Positions 10,514 to 23,526 of a DNA stretch of 64,000 bases are shown one piece after another. Origin of the DNA: Ceratobasidium sp. AG-K (Eukaryota; Basidiomycota; Agaricomycetes; Cantharellales; Ceratobasidiaceae); contig JAWNGF010000011.1 of assembly GCA_037039685.1 (NCBI GenBank), positions 372,001-436,000 on the forward strand. The letters are read 5' to 3'. Within the stretch, counting starts at the first letter, position 1, and each line of letters starts with the position of its first letter. The notes beneath the pieces were generated by a model that was given only the letters and a program-made list of their open reading frames with translations, was not told the origin of the DNA and made no database searches. Position numbers and translations under genes: made by a program.

Positions 10514-13500
10514 TTCCTATAATTCTTGTAGATAGCGGGACGTCGTGATCGTTCGAGCGGAGATAATTGATTAAACCAGTAAGGCACCGAAGGTCGCAAC
10601 GAACTGGCAGCAACTAACCAACCAAGGCCCACCAGCCCAGAATAAGGTTCAGACGTTGCCAAGAGTAAAGAATTCCCGTCAGAGAGTGGATTTTATTGAG
10701 AAAGGGAATCGTATAAGTCACACTGGGAGTAGACGAACAGTCAGATACTTCAAGGAGGCGTTGGTACATGGCGGAAGGAGGTTGATGTCCGATCCGCACG
10801 TGACCTGACCTCCTGGAAGGGGCTCGAGCGACATCAGCAAATCCTGGTTTACTTCGGTGCCCTGGAGCACTCTAGAAACTCCCTGAGCCTCCGGGGCATT
10901 ATGATCACAGGACTCCTGAGCGATACAGGAGATTCAGTAACCCTCGTGGATGCCTGAGCTGTCCTGATAGCTTCGGGCAATTCCAGATTTCGCTAACAGA
11001 CTTGAGAAGCCCACCCGGCGGTCTGGATTTTCAACTACGTACTCGATAGGATATACTAGGAACGTACGTGGTATCCGATCCTCAGAGAGCAGGTTACCTC
11101 ATCTGATGGGGACATCACCGAGCAGGGCCTTATCAGCGTTAACTGGTATGGTTGGCCCCTCGATTCGTCTTGCATTGCGCCCAATGATGGCCCGGCGAAG
11201 TCGATACTGAGGATTCGAGTGCAGCTGCCCGGATAAACCAGACTAGAGGCCCCATCTTTTGGCGACTAGGTTGGCAGATAGACGGAAGTTACGAGTAAGT
11301 TACGGGGTTTAAATGCTCTTGCAATGAAAGCTCGACGACGTTCGCTTCATTAACAATTTCGATAAGCGCGTTGGGGGGATATTGTACACAAAGGGCGACT
11401 GTACCAGATAAAACCAGGGTAAAGTCAGCTCCCCTTTGGTTCCCCGGGGTGTTGTGTACATAATGATTTGAGCTTAAATTATCCATGAAAGGGTTGGCTA
11501 GAAGCTATTAATAAGTAGAACTTACTTCTTAGTTGACGGGAAACCAGTGCTCGGAATCAATGCGGAACTGGGTTGGATAGCTCCGAGGGCATACTGATAT
11601 GCGGCAAAGCGAGCATACTCAGGTGGCTGAGTTTCAGCGATTATGAGCTTCCTAATTCGCTGCTATCGTAAACACACTGTTACCGCGAGACCCTGATATG
11701 GGTGGTTCGGTAGATGACACCACGGGAGTCGTTCAAGCAAAAAGCCGCACGGCGAGCGTTACTCGTAACTCAGAGCCGAGCCAATTTACTTTCCCCAGCC
11801 ATCTCGAGCGTCGCCCCGCCAAACTTGGGACACATCCTGTTGCGATGCTCAGCGCTACAAATCACTCAAAGACATATTCCTCATATATGAACGATGACAC
11901 GACATCGTCGGAACTTGCCCCCGCCCTTGGTTTGCAGAGAACTGCTGCTATGCCCAGTGAATCTTCCCCAGCGAATTCACTTTTAATATGGCTAGGTGAA
12001 GAGGTAACTCGCGGATCCAGGCAGGAACTTGGTCGACAAGTCGGGGAGTCGTTCCAGGACTACTTTTCGCGTTGGCTGGCTCGTAGAAATTCTAGGTTGG
12101 AGTGGAGATGCGATTACTATCCGGACGCCCACCCGGGGAGGAAAGCTATTTATCGTCCTATTGGTAGCTTTATTTACGATTCAGACTTTGCGAGGATGGC
12201 TGACGTGAATCTCCTTGCGTAGTAAATGGATTCTGCTTGCCTTCGTGCATTTGTGGCCTGGGTGACAACGAAGCGGTTGCCAAAGAGGCAGCCTGCAAAA
12301 GCTTTGTTCAAAGCTACGGTTGCGTACGACCGTTTTTTTCGCGACTTTGAGCCACACCCGACACTGACATGTGGCTTGCTTTAGAAGGTCTGAGCTTGAG
12401 AAGGGAGAGATCGAGGCGTTGACGCGGTTGGAGGACTTCCAGGGCTTTTGGTGGCGAACACTTGTACATCTGTCTAATTATGTTTATAATACTACAAAGG
12501 GAAACTGGGGTGTTCGGTAGGGTCTCTCTAATAACCAATTGCTTCTCTCCAGAGTGCAAGACGATGTAAGTAAAGCTCAATCTTTCACTCGGCCGTGTCT
12601 TGACATGAGTTAACCCGATGAAGGGCTGATCGGGATCGGGTGGAGCCGAAAAACCAACTCGATTGTTATGATAGGAGCTGGCGTTGCCACTCGATTGCGG
12701 ACGATAGGCTTTCCCAGACTTTGCGAACGTGTATACCTTTAGAAGAGGCGCATATATGGCGCAAAAGTCCGAACGATCGGTAATAAGGTACCAGAGGTGC
12801 GGAAACAACATTTTCCTACTTCCTGACTGGAACGTGTATACTGATCCAAGTTTGAGGCGCCTAGTGCCAGGCTTCCCGCCACTCCATCCAGGATCGGGAC
12901 TGCACCGCCTCAAGGACTCGCGATACAACATGAAACGGAAAAGCTTAAATCAACCCCTCGGAATGATTATCGAAGATAAACGTCAGCTTACCAGCTAGAT
13001 GAAGCTTCAAAGTCGAGCGTGGGTAATGTCAGCCACTGATCAGGAGGGTAGAAGGGTTCATGGTCATTATTATTGCCTACAATGGCCGTAAGCAGCACTA
13101 AACTGAGGTTCATGGGAACAAATCAACGCTGAGTTGCTTGGGGACCGAAATCCAGTTGATGTGCAACTAGCAGAGTGTGAGGGGCTCCCGAGGGAGTTGG
13201 CGAGCAGCACGCCCCAAGTTCATGAAGGGCTGTATCAGTAGTTGAAATCATATTGGGAGGTAGTATTGGACAGAAAGAATACGGTCGATAAAATGCATCG
13301 CAAACGACGCTCGTCAAGTAGAACGTTCCACACGGCGCACTATTGGAACAACCGGACAGCTCCAACCGTCCACACCACTAGTACGGAGCTCTTCGCTTCG
13401 TCTGTTCCTGCTTATTCAATGGTGGTTCCCAGGGTGCCTTTCGATGGGTACTCCTCCATCGAAACCGTGGTTTACTCCTGGCGTCCTGGCGTCCCGGCGT

Positions 13501-16500
13501 ATTTGAGAGTTTTCCCATACCTCTCAATCATTAACTATTGGAGAGCTCCCAGGGACTTCCGGAGGTTTAGTAGCCTACCGGGTGCACTAGGAGCTCTCAT
13601 AATAACTCCAGTGGCAATTTAGGACCTTTCTGAATCCATGAATGAACATATAAGATTGCATTTTAATGCGTAAATACATTAGCACCGTCAACACGAGTCG
13701 ATAATCACTCAGCGAGGTTGCGAAAAGCCCTTGAAGGACTCGAGTACCTGGAGGTGCTGGGGTTCCGTGGGTGGAAGGTCTTTCGCTATCAGGCAGTGAA
13801 GAATGTTGTTATTTGAACTGCTGGAATGACCACGATTGCTCAGGGAGCCCTCGTATCACTTGAGGGCGCCCCCTGGTGGTTCGGGTACACCTGGAGTCTA
13901 GGGCAGCAACGAAAAACAGGACATCGAACGTGGCCTGTGTTGTCACTGCGCCGGGTAAAGAACGAGTCGCCAGCAAGTATTTGGTCGCATACGATGGTCG
14001 ACTGGGAAATGTTGGGGTAGATAGGTGAAACGGTGGAAGGTGTTCGAGATCCTACGGCAGGCGAGTCTGAGAGGTCTCTCCTCCAAGGGATATACTGCGC
14101 TTTGAGGGCAAACAACAAAGTTAGTAATAGTAGCGAAAGGAGCGGGCTTACATCACCGACGTAGTTGAACATGGAGGAAAACAATCAGCTGTCATGTGAC
14201 GCTGGTGGCATACACGAGATGCCTCCTGGACATTTGCGTAGTGTGTGCGAGCGACGAGTTTCCCATGGATAGGAGCTCCAAGAGGTAGCGGACGCGACTT
14301 TAGCGAATACAGAAGAGGCAACGAAGACCCCTACTCGCCGTCGGAGGTGGGGAGGGGAGAGGTAGGTAGGAAGCAAGTAAAGGGGGGACCGTGGTGTCAC
14401 GCAACACCGTCTACCCCGTAAAGGGCGTTGCAACCACCCGAGCATATTCGTGAAAGTTACACAGGCCAACTGCCAACTGCACGAACGAGGGGAAGGAGGA
14501 CGCCGCAAAGCCCATGGGCGCTGTCGTCAACGCATGTCAATGCGTGGGACGCACCAACGACCAATCATGTGGATGGACCAAGGCCCTTAGCAGCGAGTAC
14601 GTAGTAGAATAAAGCAACCACCTGGGCTTACCCGCTACCCATTCTCACTGGGATATCTGAACAAGCCGTTCAATCAACTTGCACATGAGTTGTAGCTCTG
14701 TGTCCGTGGCATGCGAAATACCAGAATGCGATGCTCAGTCGTGTAGCAGCTAGACCCATGATGCACCACGAGAATCGAAGGAGGCAGAGAACCCCACCGA
14801 CGAGCGACGGTGGTTGGTGGAAAGTAACCCCATAACCGCTGGCCCACAGGGATCGGCTGTCCAGGAAGTTCTTCCGGCACAAGGCACGTAAGCTTTTGAA
14901 CCGAGCCCCCAGCATGCGACGTTTGCTGTATAATACCTAATAAGAGAGTGGTTCGAGAGATTGCAGAATGGCCAAGCGAGGATCGTGGCCATAAGATGGA
15001 AAATAACACCGTAACCAGTTTCCCGAATTGATGTATTGCAAAGCCTGTTGAAATGCTGTCATAGGGAGTGGGCGAAGCTCTCGCGAAACAACGCATATAT
15101 AGTAGGTTACAGGGGATACATTCAAGCTTCTACTATATATCAGAGATAGATGCACGATACTTGAGTTCGATATCCAGAGCCACAAGAGTCTCGCGATCGG
15201 TGTTGGGGTATGTTTGTCTGCGACTATTGCAAATGGATCCGTGCCCAGTTTGGTGATGACTCGGAGACCAGTGTCATGCGCAAGAAAATGGAACAGGGCT
15301 CCGTCACTAAGGACTTACAATGAAGGAGAGGAAGGTCGGCATTGCGGTTCGCGGAGCCACCTATTTGTCGTGGGAGACCGGGGTTAGAACAGGTAGACCA
15401 TATACGGAGACCACTTGCGTTAGAGACTGTGCTACGAGATAAAATATTTATATTTATGGTCTAGATGGAAATTGTAACTACATGGTTTCAGTCGATTGAG
15501 CAAAATGCACAGTACTTTGAATCTACGCGAGTAAATGCCGGCCTGGGTAATAGCTCCTGCGCCGATCAACAAGCCGCGGCACCACGTGATCTCATAGGAT
15601 GCGCGTTGCATTCACGACAGCCATGGCGGCGCATTTGCTACAAGGAGGGCAACAATAGGGCGCTTTCTCTCGAGCTGAAAGGGGTGTAATGAGAGTGAAT
15701 CGAACATGGATTTAAGGAAGAAGTGGCAAGACAGGTGTACGCGTCAGCAAACCCCCAAATTGCTCCTGCGAGTCTCAGTAGTGCCCCAGATTGTGGAAAC
15801 TCACGTCACATCGCATGCATCTTTCGTTGCCGATACTCCGGGGTGCTTCGGGGTCTTCGGAATGCTAGAAACGAAACAGAGTTTTGTTGACGGGGAGGGA
15901 TGCCGATCGCGAATGCGTGATGGCGACTCGGAAAATTATGAGCTGCGGGCTGTTCAACCAGTTTCACGGCACAACGGGTAACAAAAGTCACGTTCGGTCC
16001 GTGTGAATGGGTGTGCGATGCAACTAAGGCATATAGAGAGGGGACAGGCGCTCATAACCACTGGACTAGCGCATCAACAAGCCCGGCTACCAAATGACAA
16101 GGCTCTCGAACCTCTCAACGTACCATAAGCCATACTCCGCCAACCAGTCGATACAATGCTCAAGCGCTTGATGGCCCAAGACTGCCGCTAAAATCGTTTT
16201 ATTCGAAGGGTGGAGAACCAATGAGCAAAGTCCTGGAGTTGGAGCCGGAACGAATGCAGATGAACTAGGTGGGCCAGCATGTGGGGATCACGACGACAGA
16301 ATAATACGCCTTTTCTTCTGGAGTGTTCGTGATCGCTGGGCGGCTTGAGCACGCCGATGGTACGATGGTACTCGCGGGCGGCGGCCGGGGTAGTTTAAAA
16401 TATGTTTTCGATGTCAGAAGAAAGGACTCGTGGCCTCATTGCAGCCAGGCCGTACCCCTGCGTCACCCGTGAGCATCTTAAGCGCCGAGTGTCGCTCTGG

Positions 16501-18310
16501 GTGCTCTGTAGGTCGGATAACATAGGTCTTGTCTAGGTTGAGTCAGCCCTGATCAGCCACGAGACACACAGGCTGCAATTACCTACTCGGCCGTACGCTC
16601 AAGGAGTGTAGCAGCTCAATCCTCTTTGTCTAGATCCCCTTGCCACCGAGAAACAAGTGTAGGGTACTGGAACACAAAGCGGCTGCACAGATTCCCAGGC
16701 GAGACACCGGACCGTCCCCATCCGGACCTTATGAACGTGTTAACTCCCCCAGGCGAGCCGCCGAAATGCTGCGTTAATCGGTGTCGTTTAGGTAGAGGAA
16801 TAAATATAGGGCATAGAGTGAGTTGGGTGCAACGTACATCTGGCACCTCGAGGTGTTGTTGTTAAAAACAGATGCCAATTAGCCCTGGTGAAACGGTTAT
16901 GGAATGTGTGCACGGGATCGAGTCCAATTCGCAACAAACATAGTTTTCAAGTCATGACCACCTGCTCGCTGGCTCACCGAAGGGCGGGGAGATATCAATG
17001 ATCACAAGCGTAGAGCATAGCTATCCAGGTATTCTCGCACAATTTGGCGAATCAAATCACCTCGGGACTCATGGGGCCATGGTTTGAGGCACATTGTTAA
17101 GACCACAGCAAACTGGTATGCATAGAACTTGGCAGAATACACATCAATGGAGGTTTGGGCGAGCGACCGTATTCTATATAACCGGAAATTAGTGGTTGGG
17201 GTAGAGAAATGAGCGCATATATCAAACCGAGCCCGAGTTCACGAATATCTCGATGTGGAGGTTACGTTGCTCCAAGAAACTGTGATCATCGACAAACTAG
17301 TTTCGGCCGTAGATATAAAGTACTGGGGTGGCTGATCTAAACGTTCCCCTCGCTATCCATTCGGCGGAGAAGATAGCCCGCACACCCACGGGCTGGGGGA
17401 TAAATTGCGAATTGTACCATACGTACACAACGATCAACAAGCCATTCCCTGTTGCGAAGAAATCGAGCCAAGCATTCCACAATCCCAGGTCGCGACGTAA
17501 TCAAACTGCGAACAGAGCAAGGCGCCCTTGGATCATTGAAGCTTGGGGTGTGATTCCTCATCCTGACATAATGCTCACCAATGTCGTCTGACTATCGCAA
17601 GTTGGTACCCATGGAAGAGGTTATTCGAAGTAAAGTTGGACGTCAACAGGCAGCCCGTCCAGCAACTGCGAGGTCACACCTGCGGTATATTTCAAGCGCT
17701 GGGTGCTGGGAGCCAAGTCGAGCCATAGGATTCACTGGTCGAGCGGGTATTGGTCAGAGTTGGGTGTCACATGCCACGTGAGTAACCAAGCGCCAAACCT
17801 ATGTCAGCTGTAACTTCAGACACAACTACAATGCATACCACCGCCGCTTTCAGCTGCTTCAAAAAGAGCATGTTCTTGGCGGGATCTGTGTTAATGCTTT
17901 AGTTTATCCAACATTTTTATCCTCTTTACGAATGTATGTATTTAAAATCGCCATGTTAGCCACCTCTCATTGGCAGACACATGCAGAGATAGGAGGCCTC
18001 CCCATCAGGGAGATTTTTGTATCTAATTGAAAGTTTCAAACAACCATAACTCTAGCGTGTCATGGAATATAGAGGTTAAACCGGCTATTATGCAACTGGT
18101 GCAGAGTTGACTCTATCAACCAACGTCGTTGGTAGTTGCGCTTGTCGGTTGGGCAACGCAAAGCATTTTAATTTTCTTTGAATTCACTTGTGATAAAAAT
18201 GTCCAAAAACAGCATTGTTGTAGCGGCTGCATGGCAAACATTCTAGTTCGCCAAATCTGGCCAACGCCTAGTCATAGGGAAGAGGTGGCATCATAATATC
18301 TCATACCAAA
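10514..18310. other. 7.8-kb gene desert
   Basis: No conserved domain, transposon core or RNA gene recognised. Two longer open frames exist, 11698-12222 (+, 174 codons) and 12314-12931 (-, 205 codons). Neither has recognisable motifs, homologous neighbours or flanking splice sites that extend it, so I do not call them genes. A short AT-rich inverted repeat (15095-15105 with 15130-15140, 11 bp) is near chance level. The stretch may be strongly decayed transposon or expired coding DNA. Confidence 0.4.
13439..13598. repeat. Three consecutive perfect stem-loops
   Basis: Within 160 bp there are three perfect foldbacks: TTTCGATGG/CCATCGAAA (13439-13447 with 13456-13464), TTGAGAG/CTCTCAA (13503-13509 with 13521-13527) and GAGAGCTCC/GGAGCTCTC (13541-13549 with 13590-13598). 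Each alone could be chance; three in a row is less so. A short GGCGT-type tandem lies between the first two, and a further imperfect GC-rich foldback lies near 13840-13876. Confidence 0.45.
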
Positions 18311-19573
18311 TCATACATATACTTGTTTATTCAGAAATGCCGCTTTGAGAGCTTGGATCTGGTCATCACGAAGTGTGCGTGCAGCCTCACACACCTAAGG
18401 CCGTGTATGATAGTCGGAATGAGTACATGCATGGGAGCAAACACAGGGTGACTGACCCTATCTGCAGCAGTGGTTGCGTGTGTGGTTCCTGTCCAAGTTC
18501 TAGTGTCAGCCAATAATGAGCTATGGCGTCATTTCCACTTCCACACCTTTATATTCCTTTAGCGTAACTGGCACACCATTCGCCTTTATCTTCTCTGCGT
18601 ACATCTCGGCCTCGCTCCTTAGTATGTCGAGCTCCATGACGTTGACCAATGCTGGTGCAAGACCTTCCCAGGCTCGCTTGTTGTCTTGTAGTAGCGGAGA
18701 CGCACCGGGTGACGCACGGTCCTCCATTCGGGGAATGTACAAGTCTCGGCACCATAGCATATCGAGCGCACGAAGAGCGAACACGTTTTGATACTCGAGC
18801 ATCGAAGGGGTCCATTGGGACTTGTCCGAGGCGAGGAAAGTATTATTCGTTGCGGGGGCTGTCAGAATTTGAAGGACGAGTGGGATATGGGGTGAGGCCA
18901 GGGATGCGCGTTGAGCAATGACTGCCGCGAGTGTTCCGCCCCTAGTGAATATGGTTTAGGTACTAAAAGACATTCGATAATGGGGCGTTGGACTTACGCA
19001 GAGACGCCGCCTACCGCAATGCGAGAGATATCGATTCCAATCTCGTCCTGGCCTGCCCCGAGCATCCATAAGAGTGCTTCCCAGCAGTCGTCAGCTGCGG
19101 CTGGATAGGGATACTCAGGAGCGAGTCTATATGCAACCGAGACTACTACGCATTTGGCCTCTGAGAACAACGGTTAGAATCACTGGAAAATATGGCACAC
19201 CCCACCTACCAGCGCATGCCCTAGAGTAAAATGGCTTTCCAGATTCAACGGTTCCAAACACCCATCCGCCGCTATGGATAAACAATAGTGCAGGCCAGCC
19301 TTCACTTGGTCGCCCCCCTTCAGGGGTCAAAACCAGTACGGAAAATGCGCCCAGTTGGATGGTTTGCTCCGAACCCACCGGCACTGAATCGGCCTGGCCA
19401 AGGTCAGGAGGAGGGCCTGTGGTAGCTAGGCGGAAGTCTGTGTTCCATTCAAGCGTGTGTAGAGGAATACGCCTCGTGGGAGGTTGCGCCTCAACAAATG
19501 CACGATAATCAGGGACCAGGCGATTAAGCAAGGACTGAGGAATAGTAGTTGATGTTGGCGAGTCGTCAGACAT
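18311..19573 (-). CDS. HSL-type alpha/beta-hydrolase (esterase/lipase), copy 3
   Basis: Same family as the copies at 2.1 and 9.3 kb. Model: complement(join(18311..18394,18457..18488,18547..18941,18998..19160,19210..19573)), 345 aa, starting MSDDSPTST. The 32-nt fourth exon carrying the catalytic His (GTTHATTAAD) is identical in length to that of copy 1. The nucleophile is GGVSAGG, the acid is in MELDILRSEAE, and YRLAPEY follows the oxyanion region. Odd point: the oxyanion hole reads HSGG (IHSGGWVFG) where both paralogues have HGGG, so one backbone-donating Gly is now Ser. No stop or frameshift. Intron 3 uses a GTGTGG donor with the acceptor at 18489. No signal peptide. Activity may be altered; the substrate is unknown. 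Confidence 0.87.
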
Positions 19574-21636
19574 GGCGTTGTGTGCACGAGGCGAGGTTGT
19601 ACGGGATATTGCAGTTGCTGGAACCGGCCTGGGATCAATTTGCATTTGTATCGAGTATCGATGAGAAAAGTGGAGGTCCTCCAGAGCCTCGATCATCGGG
19701 CATCGTTTTGTATCTTTGCGGTTCAAATCGCTACTGGGAGTGGAGGCCACATCTTTATTCGATCTGTCGTGTTTGTTGCGCGCCGAATATTACTGTCCAC
19801 CGTATCGCCAGCTACGCGGAGACCGTTGGTTGGGTAGAAGCTAAGCACTGTAATTGAAAATAACGTTGGGTTCTAAAGAGGATCGATTTAACGATTCTAG
19901 CGGGTTACAGACGCGATGAATGTGACAGGGTACTGAACGTGGATAACCTGGCGCGCGGTGGTGACTGCTTGAACGACCTGGCATTGACGTCGGGAATCTG
20001 ATAAATTTAGGATAATTATTGACGTGGTTACGGAGAGAGTTGAGGGGCGTTCTTGCTTTCTGTGGGAAGTAATGGGGATAGGCTGCGGGCTCCAAGCGGG
20101 TTTAGCTATGTAAAGCGATATTCTCACGCAAGTGTAGCTCCGAGTGCGCCAATAGGCTCGCTATGGAGATCATGTGCCGCGTCGCACACCGATATGCGAA
20201 TTGGGTTAGTGCAAACTAAACCTAGGATACCTAGACCTACCCTTCTGCCTTGGGACGCATACATATGACTCCTGATTGAGATAGGGCGATCACTTGATCG
20301 GTCGCGGCGAGACATGCACAGCTGATCCTGGAACTCACTGTCTACCGGTTATCCGTCACCTGGGCACCAAACGGCCGTAGTTTCACAGCATACACAACGG
20401 CCTGTCCATCAAGTTGTCCAACTTGGGGACAGTCACCCATAGTGCAACCACACCTTCTAATGCTTCTTGGTGGGGGAACTTGAATAAGCTTTCGGGATTG
20501 CTACGACCTTTATTATCAGGTGGGTGCCAATCTCGAAGCCCCCATACATCAGGAGCCTGGAGCGCACATCTATCTTTATAGACTTCTGCCGAGGTGTAGC
20601 TAGGTTGAATTGTCTTCGGCTGGCAGCGAATTCTTGATGGGAGTCGAATGGGGAACCAGAATTAAAGGGGTGGACAGCGGTGTGGAGTGGTGGTCTCGAG
20701 TGATGGCCGCAACCGTAGATCCCCCTTTATCCTCTAGCGAGTTCGAGAGGTAATAGCAACCCAGTATAGTAGACTCACCATGGTATTCCTTGTGCTATGG
20801 TTTCTTGTAGCTACATATAACACTAAGTTCCTTACTTTCACCCCTGGTCAGTCTGACAAGCATGCTTAATTACTCGCTCAATTCAGCGGAAAAGGTATGT
20901 TCAAATGCGAGCTGATGCCCTGCCAAAATATTCAAGCATTTGGTTCATACAAATCACGGCCATATGACGTAAGTAAACAAACCACAAACCATTTATGAAC
21001 CCGGATCCTGCTTAGCAAACGTTCTCGCACCGTAGGATCCGCAAATACCCATTCGCTTCTGCCTGCGCGGAAGCGTGACTGTTAATCATCTCACAAGAAG
21101 CAATCTTTCCTTAACTAGCATTGCCTAAGCGGAGAGGTTCTCAGTTTTATCTAAACCCAGGCCAGAGAAGACATTTCAGCGAGCCCTTTAGTGTCCAGAG
21201 GTTGCGTTTATCAGAACAGAGATTTAACAAAACGTACCTTTCAGGTTCAATAATCGTAACCTTGGACCTATAGACGGGATTAGAAAAGGAAAACCAGGTC
21301 ATAAAGTGATACCAGCATACCCCCACATGATCGCGCGGCGTTGCCAAGTAATCTTCGACAGTGTCGGATACCAAGGTTGCAAGTTTATGGGCTTACATGC
21401 TGAGTTGTTATGTTCATGTATTTTCCCCTCTTCTCCCTAGGAGGTCCTGCGCTACAGAAGTTGTAACATAGGGCTAGCCCCATTACCACTTTATTATACA
21501 CGGTTGAGAAAAAGGTTTATGGACTGCTTCTTTGTTCGCCGAAACACATTTAATGAACCTAAGCTTGTTTAAAAACGGGCACGCAAGCGTAAAGTCCCTC
21601 CCGCGCAGCAAAACTTTTGTCTCCCATTTACTGTAA
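19574..21636. other. Intergenic, nothing recognised
   Basis: About 2 kb without a coding-like frame, RNA gene or clear repeat. The upstream in-frame extension of the esterase reading frame (to 19750) is not needed and lacks family similarity. Confidence 0.4.
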
Positions 21637-22030
21637 CTCGGATCAGAACTCTAACTAGCGAGTGACTCTCGTAACTAGATTATTCTGATCATGCATAAGA
21701 CGAGCACAAACGCGAACCATAATTGGTATCCGTTATCCTCACATTTTGCGAGTGAGGTCTCGCGATTCCTGGACCTTTCTCTGCGGGCTCATCGACTCGT
21801 GAAATCTCCCCAGAATTTTTGGTTTTGGTAGAGTACGAACTTACGTCGTATCTCGCTCGTATTTCCCATAGTTTGTTCCACCTCTCCGAAAATTGGAGCC
21901 TCCGTCGAGGGATGAAATTACATGCGCTCAAGTTCACCATCGGGATTGGCTGTGTGAGAGTGCCTCATTACGTCACGCCCCTGTTGCGGCGCCACGTTTG
22001 TTGGATGATCATCGATCATCGGGTGGAGTT
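21637..22030. repeat. Diverged dispersed repeat, copy A
   Basis: Positions 21637-21690 match 31417-31470 at about 83% over an ungapped 54 bp, beginning CTCGGATCA and ending TTCTGATC. After 6 nt, 21697-21730 matches 31838-31870 at about 79%. Looser similarity runs on to about 22.0 kb. The 54-bp block is itself partly self-complementary (GGATCA...CTAG...CTAG...TGATC). Many of the differences between copies are C/T or G/A. No coding frame was seen in it, so it is probably a non-coding transposon remnant. Confidence 0.6.
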
Positions 22031-22599
22031 GATTGTTGGTTTCGACGTGCTCTGATTTGCGCGTAGATTCGTCCCGAGCTGATTTAGTATACCACGGGTT
22101 GTATTGTAAGAGTCCTCCCATATTTTCATCTTGAGAGCCTGCTCCAGCTTCACTCTCTGTTCCACCCCTATATCAGCCAACAGCAACTGATGATGAAATT
22201 ATGGATAACCGATCGGGTGGTCCCTGTAACTGGTAACCAAACGGAGCCCGAGCGGGTTGATTTTCGGGAAACGAATGTTAATAAAATGTATTAATCATAT
22301 ACACGCAGAGCTCTCTCGTAGCTAATACAGGCGCTTGTGGATGAGAAGGAGGAGAGGGGGCGGTTTGAGGGGCTAGGAGCAAACAAGGGTCTAATCAGGC
22401 TAGGCACCCCTGAGATATTGCTTTATGTAACGAAGGGCTTTTGCCTCTCTTGAGTCCCTCATCTAACGCCACTTCACACTGCGCTGCGAAAGCCGTTCAC
22501 CTCGTTCTTCGATCTTTGGACTCCAACATCAGTCTGTCCCTCCGTTCTTTGTGATTGTCCCGTACTAATTCCTTTCATTTTCCCTCTCTTCATTCAGTG

Positions 22600-23420
22600 A
22601 CCTACGACGCACTCATTGAGAAATGCATTAGTTATGCCGAGGCCTGCCAACAGACTCAGGACTCGGACGACGATGAAGAGGTTATCATCTCGCCGACCGG
22701 CACCGCCTGGGCCTCTTCTCTAGGATTTGGTGGCGACGAGCAGCCCAGTGCCACTTCCTTTACCCCCGATCCACACGCTGTCTCTCAGGCCGAGGCCGAG
22801 GCTGGTGTATCGCACCGGAGCGCCATGGCTCCCGCCCCGCGGACCCGAGGCTCAGCGCCGGAGGAAGGAGCTGCGTGAGGTCTATAACCACCCGCTCGCA
22901 GCCCTCTGGAACGACGGCTTGGCTTGGAAGGTTGTCGACGTTATGGATGCTTACGGGGTCAGTGGACTCGACACTGCATCAGCAGTCTGGGCCCGTTTAA
23001 GACAAGTTTACCAAAACATTGGTACTGTGGCCATGACTCTACTCCGAAACCATTTACCGGATTACGTATGTCAGAAGGCGATGATCTCGAAGAACACATC
23101 AAGAAACTAAGGTCCACCTTTGATAAACTTAATACCGCCTTACTTGCTGAAAACTCAAACCCAATTATCGAACTTGAGTTCATCCGACAACTCCTTGCAT
23201 CTTTACCCGAATCCTGGGCAATACTTAGTTGCTGTCATTGATCAAACACCCTCATCAACCGATCCTGAAGGCATCCAGAGATCCTCAGCTGATGTCACGT
23301 CGCGTCTACTTGCTGAATTCCACCGCCGTAAAGCCCAAAATAGTGAAAAAGCCTACTAATATGCGACAAAACAACAATAATAATCGCGGGAAATCGACAA
23401 CCTCGAGCCACCGATAGACT
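22600..23420 (+). pseudogene. copia gag remnant
   Basis: Three reading frames carry consecutive gag pieces: a segment ending near GTVAMTLLRN, then FTGLRMSEGDDLEEHIKKLR with LLASLPESW, then AVIDQTPSS with LLAEFHRRKAQ. Frame changes fall near 23050 and 23215. These are typical copia gag sequences (UBN2-type capsid domain), but no single frame spans them. Confidence 0.75.
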
Positions 23421-23455
23421 TACTATCACTTGCAACAATTGTGGCATTATAGGGA

Positions 23456-23486
23456 AAAAACAAAAAAAAAAAAAAAAAATTTTTAT

Positions 23487-23525
<39 letters not shown>
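23456..23525. repeat. A/T homopolymer tract interrupting the zinc knuckle
   Basis: About 70 bp of A and T runs sit between CNNCGIIGK and HIKRDC, which would otherwise form a CX2CX4HX4C retroviral-type zinc knuckle. The tract also shifts frame. It may be a real expansion or an assembly artefact. Confidence 0.7.

Positions 23526-23526
<1 letters not shown>

Noticed and set aside
11698..12222. 174-codon open frame (+)
   Set aside because: Composition is even but nothing is recognisable. Kept only as a note in the gene-desert entry.
12314..12931. 205-codon open frame (-)
   Set aside because: No recognisable motif, no signal or membrane pattern, no coherent splice extension, and it lies in a stretch with no other gene evidence.
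15095..15140. 11-bp AT-rich inverted repeat as a MITE end
   Set aside because: About one such match is expected by chance in a window this size, and there is no flanking duplication.
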